Shown here: in pieces, positions 62,101 to 64,000 of the stretch
Position numbering within the stretch: the first letter of the stretch is position 1
Layout: each line of letters opens with the position of its first letter
Assembly (NCBI RefSeq): GCF_002776525.5
Contig: NC_045448.1
Location: 107,728,233 to 107,792,232 of the forward strand
Direction of reading: 5' to 3'
DNA length: 64,000 nt
Source: Piliocolobus tephrosceles
Lineage: Eukaryota > Chordata > Mammalia > Primates > Cercopithecidae
Made by a program: the position numbers and the translations under genes
The notes under the pieces: model-generated
Seen by the model: the letters and a program-made list of their open reading frames with translations, nothing else
Told to the model about the DNA's origin: nothing
Database searches by the model: none

Positions 62101-63694
62101 GAGGACCACCTCATCATAGGGCCCCACGATGGAGCTGGCAAACTTGCTGAAGATGATGGGCTCCTTGGGCACGGGCACGTTCTGTTCTTTGCAGTGGTCC
62201 ACATAATTCATGCCCACACACACCACCTTATCTGGCCGCGTGACTGGAGCCAGGAAGGTTACCTCCGACCGTGGCAGGACTGGCAACTGGGCAGCCAAGG
62301 CTCTGTAGAGACCACAACAGGTGAGAGGGTCTGGCTGGGAACAGGTCAGCAACCCCGGCAGGCTGGGCAGATCCTGCAGCAGCTACAGGTTTTGCTTTTT
62401 GAAATATATTTCCTAGCTCTATCAACCATCAGAGTCAGTATGAAAATCAAGCCGAGCTATTGTCCTTTGATATCAGAGCAGGGCTTTTATTTTTCCAGTG
62501 TTGATTTCCTCTCCCGCTTAGGTAACTCATGTCCATGTAAAAGATACAAACTGGAATACACAGAAAGGTCTCCCGTTCCCCTTCTGGTTCCCCTGTTCCC
62601 CTGGCTCTTGGCAGCTACTCTACAGATATTCTTCTCTCAGCCTTTTGTATGCACATGACAGCACCAATCTTTACACTTTTGACAAAAACAACTGCTCTTG
62701 GAGATCTCTCCTTAACAATATGGAACAATCCACAGAGGGCGTCCTCTTTATTGCTTGTGGCTGCATGTTACTGCTGTATAGAGATATACCCAAGTCCCTA
62801 ATGAGGCACATGGAGGTTTCTAATCTTTGCGGAATGTGGCGATATGGGAACATACTGTTAATACTGTGAGCCGTGAAACATTTGTATTTTTTCCCATTTT
62901 AATAGATGAAAACGACATCTTAACGTGTTTTTAATTTATTGTTCATCAGCTCCTTAGACCAGATTCTGTAGGGGTCCAGGCTTCAGGGACGCTCTCACCT
63001 AATCTAGTCCAAACCCAGGAACTGTCTTGGAAAAAACCTCCCTGCCGTCCTCTCAACTTGTAGGAGCTGGGAGTCTCTATCACTCCCCCGGCTGCATAAG
63101 ATGCCTTTCAGGACCCCCTGGCCCAGACCCGTCAGTCAGTCCAGGAGTTCATTCCCAGAGGAGGCAGCGTGATGAAGTAGAGAGTCCTGGTTCCAGGACC
63201 AAATGTACGGCCTTGAAATTGTTAATCACCTGTCCTAGGCCTCAGTTTTCTCCTCTGAAAACTGAAGATGTTATTATGTAAGATTTCTAAGGATCTTTTA
63301 AGAGAACAGGTGAGAAATAAAAGGTGGGGTTACTCTGCTCCCTTGCCAAAGAGCTACCTGCTGGTGCTGTTTCCCGGAACAGGAATGCAGTGAGAGGGTG
63401 TGGGGGGACCACGGCAGCTGCTTCAGGGCGATGCTGCCCACTTACTTACCTTCTTGCCACTGAGAGGGTGGCCTCTCCCTGCTCTAGGAACTGCGTCATC
63501 GTCTTCGGGAGTGTGGGGTCAAAGGCATTGAGGTTGATAACCCCTCCACCATTCCCTGTCTCCAGGCCCAAATGAGGCCCCACCAGGTGGGGTGCCTGGA
63601 ACTGTACTAGTCTCATGTCTCTGGAGGGTTGAAAGGGCCACTTCTGAGCCTGCAGCAGAGCTGTGAGCAACCTTCTTCTACCAGACACCAGCAT
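56179..63694 (-). CDS. FAHD2A: FAHD2 (FAHD2A/B-type), FAH-domain mitochondrial enzyme, intact
   Basis: FAHD2A/B belong to the fumarylacetoacetate hydrolase family; recent annotation gives FAHD2A as mitochondrial oxaloacetate tautomerase. Coding exons on the minus strand: 63694-63450, 62302-62086, 58658-58599, 58325-58163, 56708-56600, 56466-56379, 56241-56179. All joins are GT-AG and in frame: 945 nt, 314 codons plus TGA, the length of human FAHD2A/B. The N-terminus (Met, then Arg-rich with hydrophobic residues) suits a mitochondrial presequence. The His118-x2-Glu121 pair, the metal ligands Glu159, Glu161 and Asp190, and the C-terminal TGTPPGVG motif are present. The start follows an acceptor at 63701-63702, six bases upstream of the ATG. 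The promoter lies beyond the window. I cannot tell FAHD2A from FAHD2B or a single ancestral FAHD2; the symbol names the type, not the copy. Confidence 0.92.
57052..57395 (+). repeat. Alu element (sense) in a FAHD2 intron
   Basis: Alu with an A-rich linker at 57180-57196 and a long impure A tail (AAAAGAAAAAG, then ACACACAC). It is antisense to FAHD2 and lies between exons 4 and 5. Confidence 0.92.
58980..59320 (+). repeat. Old L1/HAL1-type fragment in a FAHD2 intron
   Basis: Diverged L1 text (AAGCAATTCACAAATAGGTA, then GCTCAGCCTCTCCCATAATC). Strand is by resemblance only. Confidence 0.55.
59609..59915 (+). repeat. Alu element (sense, AluS/Y-like) in a FAHD2 intron
   Basis: Well-preserved full Alu starting GGTCGGGCGCGGTGGCTCAC and ending in an uninterrupted A tail of about 25 bases. 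It is the least diverged Alu in the window. Confidence 0.95.
60305..60900 (+). mobile_element. Charlie1-like DNA transposon relic split by an LTR
   Basis: 60305-60476 carries AGTTGGCAAACTATGGCC and, later, ACAACAGCAGAGTTGAATTG, as in Charlie1-type hAT elements. The text resumes at 60840 with GCCCTTTAAGAAAAGGTCTA. A related copy is at 2312-2510. Confidence 0.7.
60477..60839 (+). mobile_element. Solo MaLR LTR (MST/THE1-like)
   Basis: A 363-bp LTR beginning TGATATG and ending CACA, with the usual GGGGGCGGGTCTTTCCC and GACAGTGAATGGGTCTCACA-type text and a TTAAACC T-tract near the end. The 5-bp duplication GCCCT stands at 60472-60476 and 60840-60844. No internal retroviral part remains, so nothing is coded. 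Confidence 0.9.
61140..61205 (+). repeat. Homopolymer A run
   Basis: About 24 A bases at 61181-61204 after a CCCC-rich stretch. The parent element is not clear. Confidence 0.8.
61370..61860 (+). repeat. Old L1/HAL1 3' fragment in a FAHD2 intron
   Basis: Matches the old L1 3' style: GATGTTTATTGCAACATTTA and GAAACAGTATACAGCAATAA, followed by CTTAAGTAAAAGG. The text is broken and non-coding. It lies between FAHD2 exons 2 and 3. Confidence 0.65.
62640..62935 (-). repeat. Antisense old L1 fragment in FAHD2 intron 1
   Basis: Reversed L1M-style text (GTGGCTGCATGTTACTGCTG and GGAGGTTTCTAATCTTTGCG). Weakly conserved. Confidence 0.45.
62936..63445. other. FAHD2 intron 1, 5' part
   Basis: No repeat or exon recognised. 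Some MIR-like text at about 63200-63290 (GGCCTCAGTTTTCTCCTCTG). Confidence 0.4.
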
Positions 63695-63702
63695 CAGAGC
63701 CT

Positions 63703-64000
63703 GCAGAGAAAAACGCAGGATCCAGAAGACGGAGGATGCCAGAGCCATCATCAGGATCCCTGAAATTCCTAGGACTATAGCCCAAGGCCCTTTGCCCCAT
63801 CCGCCATTCCTTGCATACCACATGGGAAGTGGTCCAGGCTTGTATTTTACCCTGCTATACTTCATAAGGTGAAAGTACAGGCGCCCTCTGGCTGTTGCCT
63901 CAGGGACAAGGCTGGTTACAGCGCTCCAAGAGAACCCCAGGCCCCACTGACCGTTCCCTTCCCACGTGACACACACATGCAGGTTCATTCCAACCTTACA
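63703..64000 (-). other. Intron upstream of the first FAHD2 coding exon
   Basis: On the gene strand the frame stays open for about 97 codons upstream of the FAHD2 ATG, up to 63988. A clear acceptor (TTCTCTGCAG, ending at 63701) shows that this is intron, so the extension is unlikely to be translated in the normal mRNA. Confidence 0.6.

Noticed and set aside
1..64000. CRISPR array, phage, plasmid or defence-type system
   Set aside because: The DNA is plainly primate nuclear sequence with introns, Alus and L1s. The tandem arrays have no spacer structure.

Overview
The window is nuclear DNA from a primate, most likely a catarrhine (human, ape or Old World monkey). It is dense in Alu elements (at 0.24, 1.2, 7.8, 23.8, 29.7, 49.0, 57.1 and 59.6 kb). 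It also carries L1 copies of several ages, MIR/L2 relics, a MaLR LTR and hAT-Charlie relics, and both genes are built of short GT-AG exons. There are no bacterial, viral-genome or CRISPR features.

Layout. 1-3.1 kb is a mosaic of old L1 pieces broken by two Alus and a Charlie-like element, and holds an inverted duplication of about 90 bp. 3.1-42.5 kb is intergenic. I find no gene there, only MIR/L2 traces, a 750-bp TGGA-type tetranucleotide array (12.7-13.5 kb), an Alu with a pyrimidine tract (23.7-24.1 kb), an antisense old L1 (30.4-31.6 kb), a full-length but broken L1PA/PB-type element (31.7-37.8 kb) sitting in a palindrome, and a compound inverted duplication (40.0-41.0 kb). 42.6-43.5 kb is a CpG-rich block with a five-copy minisatellite, the likely promoter of the first gene.

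Genes. GPAT2 (+ strand, coding 45456-55683) can be spliced by eye into 21 coding exons giving an open frame of 801 codons, with the acyltransferase HX4D motif intact. FAHD2 (- strand, coding 63694-56179) splices into 7 coding exons giving 314 codons, with the FAH-family metal-binding and catalytic residues intact. The two genes converge, with stop codons 495 bp apart. Both products are expected in mitochondria: GPAT2 as an outer-membrane glycerolipid acyltransferase-like protein tied to germline piRNA work, FAHD2 as a matrix FAH-fold enzyme (oxaloacetate tautomerase in recent annotation). Nothing shows that they share a pathway; their adjacency is a conserved or segmentally duplicated neighbourhood. 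In human, 2q11 has several FAHD2 and GPAT2 copies, some of them pseudogenes. Here both are intact, so the window is either an ancestral-type primate locus or a functional duplicate.

I found no convincing new gene system. The most interesting signals are DNA-level: templated inverted duplications (0.6/1.5 kb and 40.0-41.0 kb), the L1 that landed in a palindrome with an inverted junction, the minisatellite next to the GPAT2 CpG block, and a possible upstream in-frame start for GPAT2.
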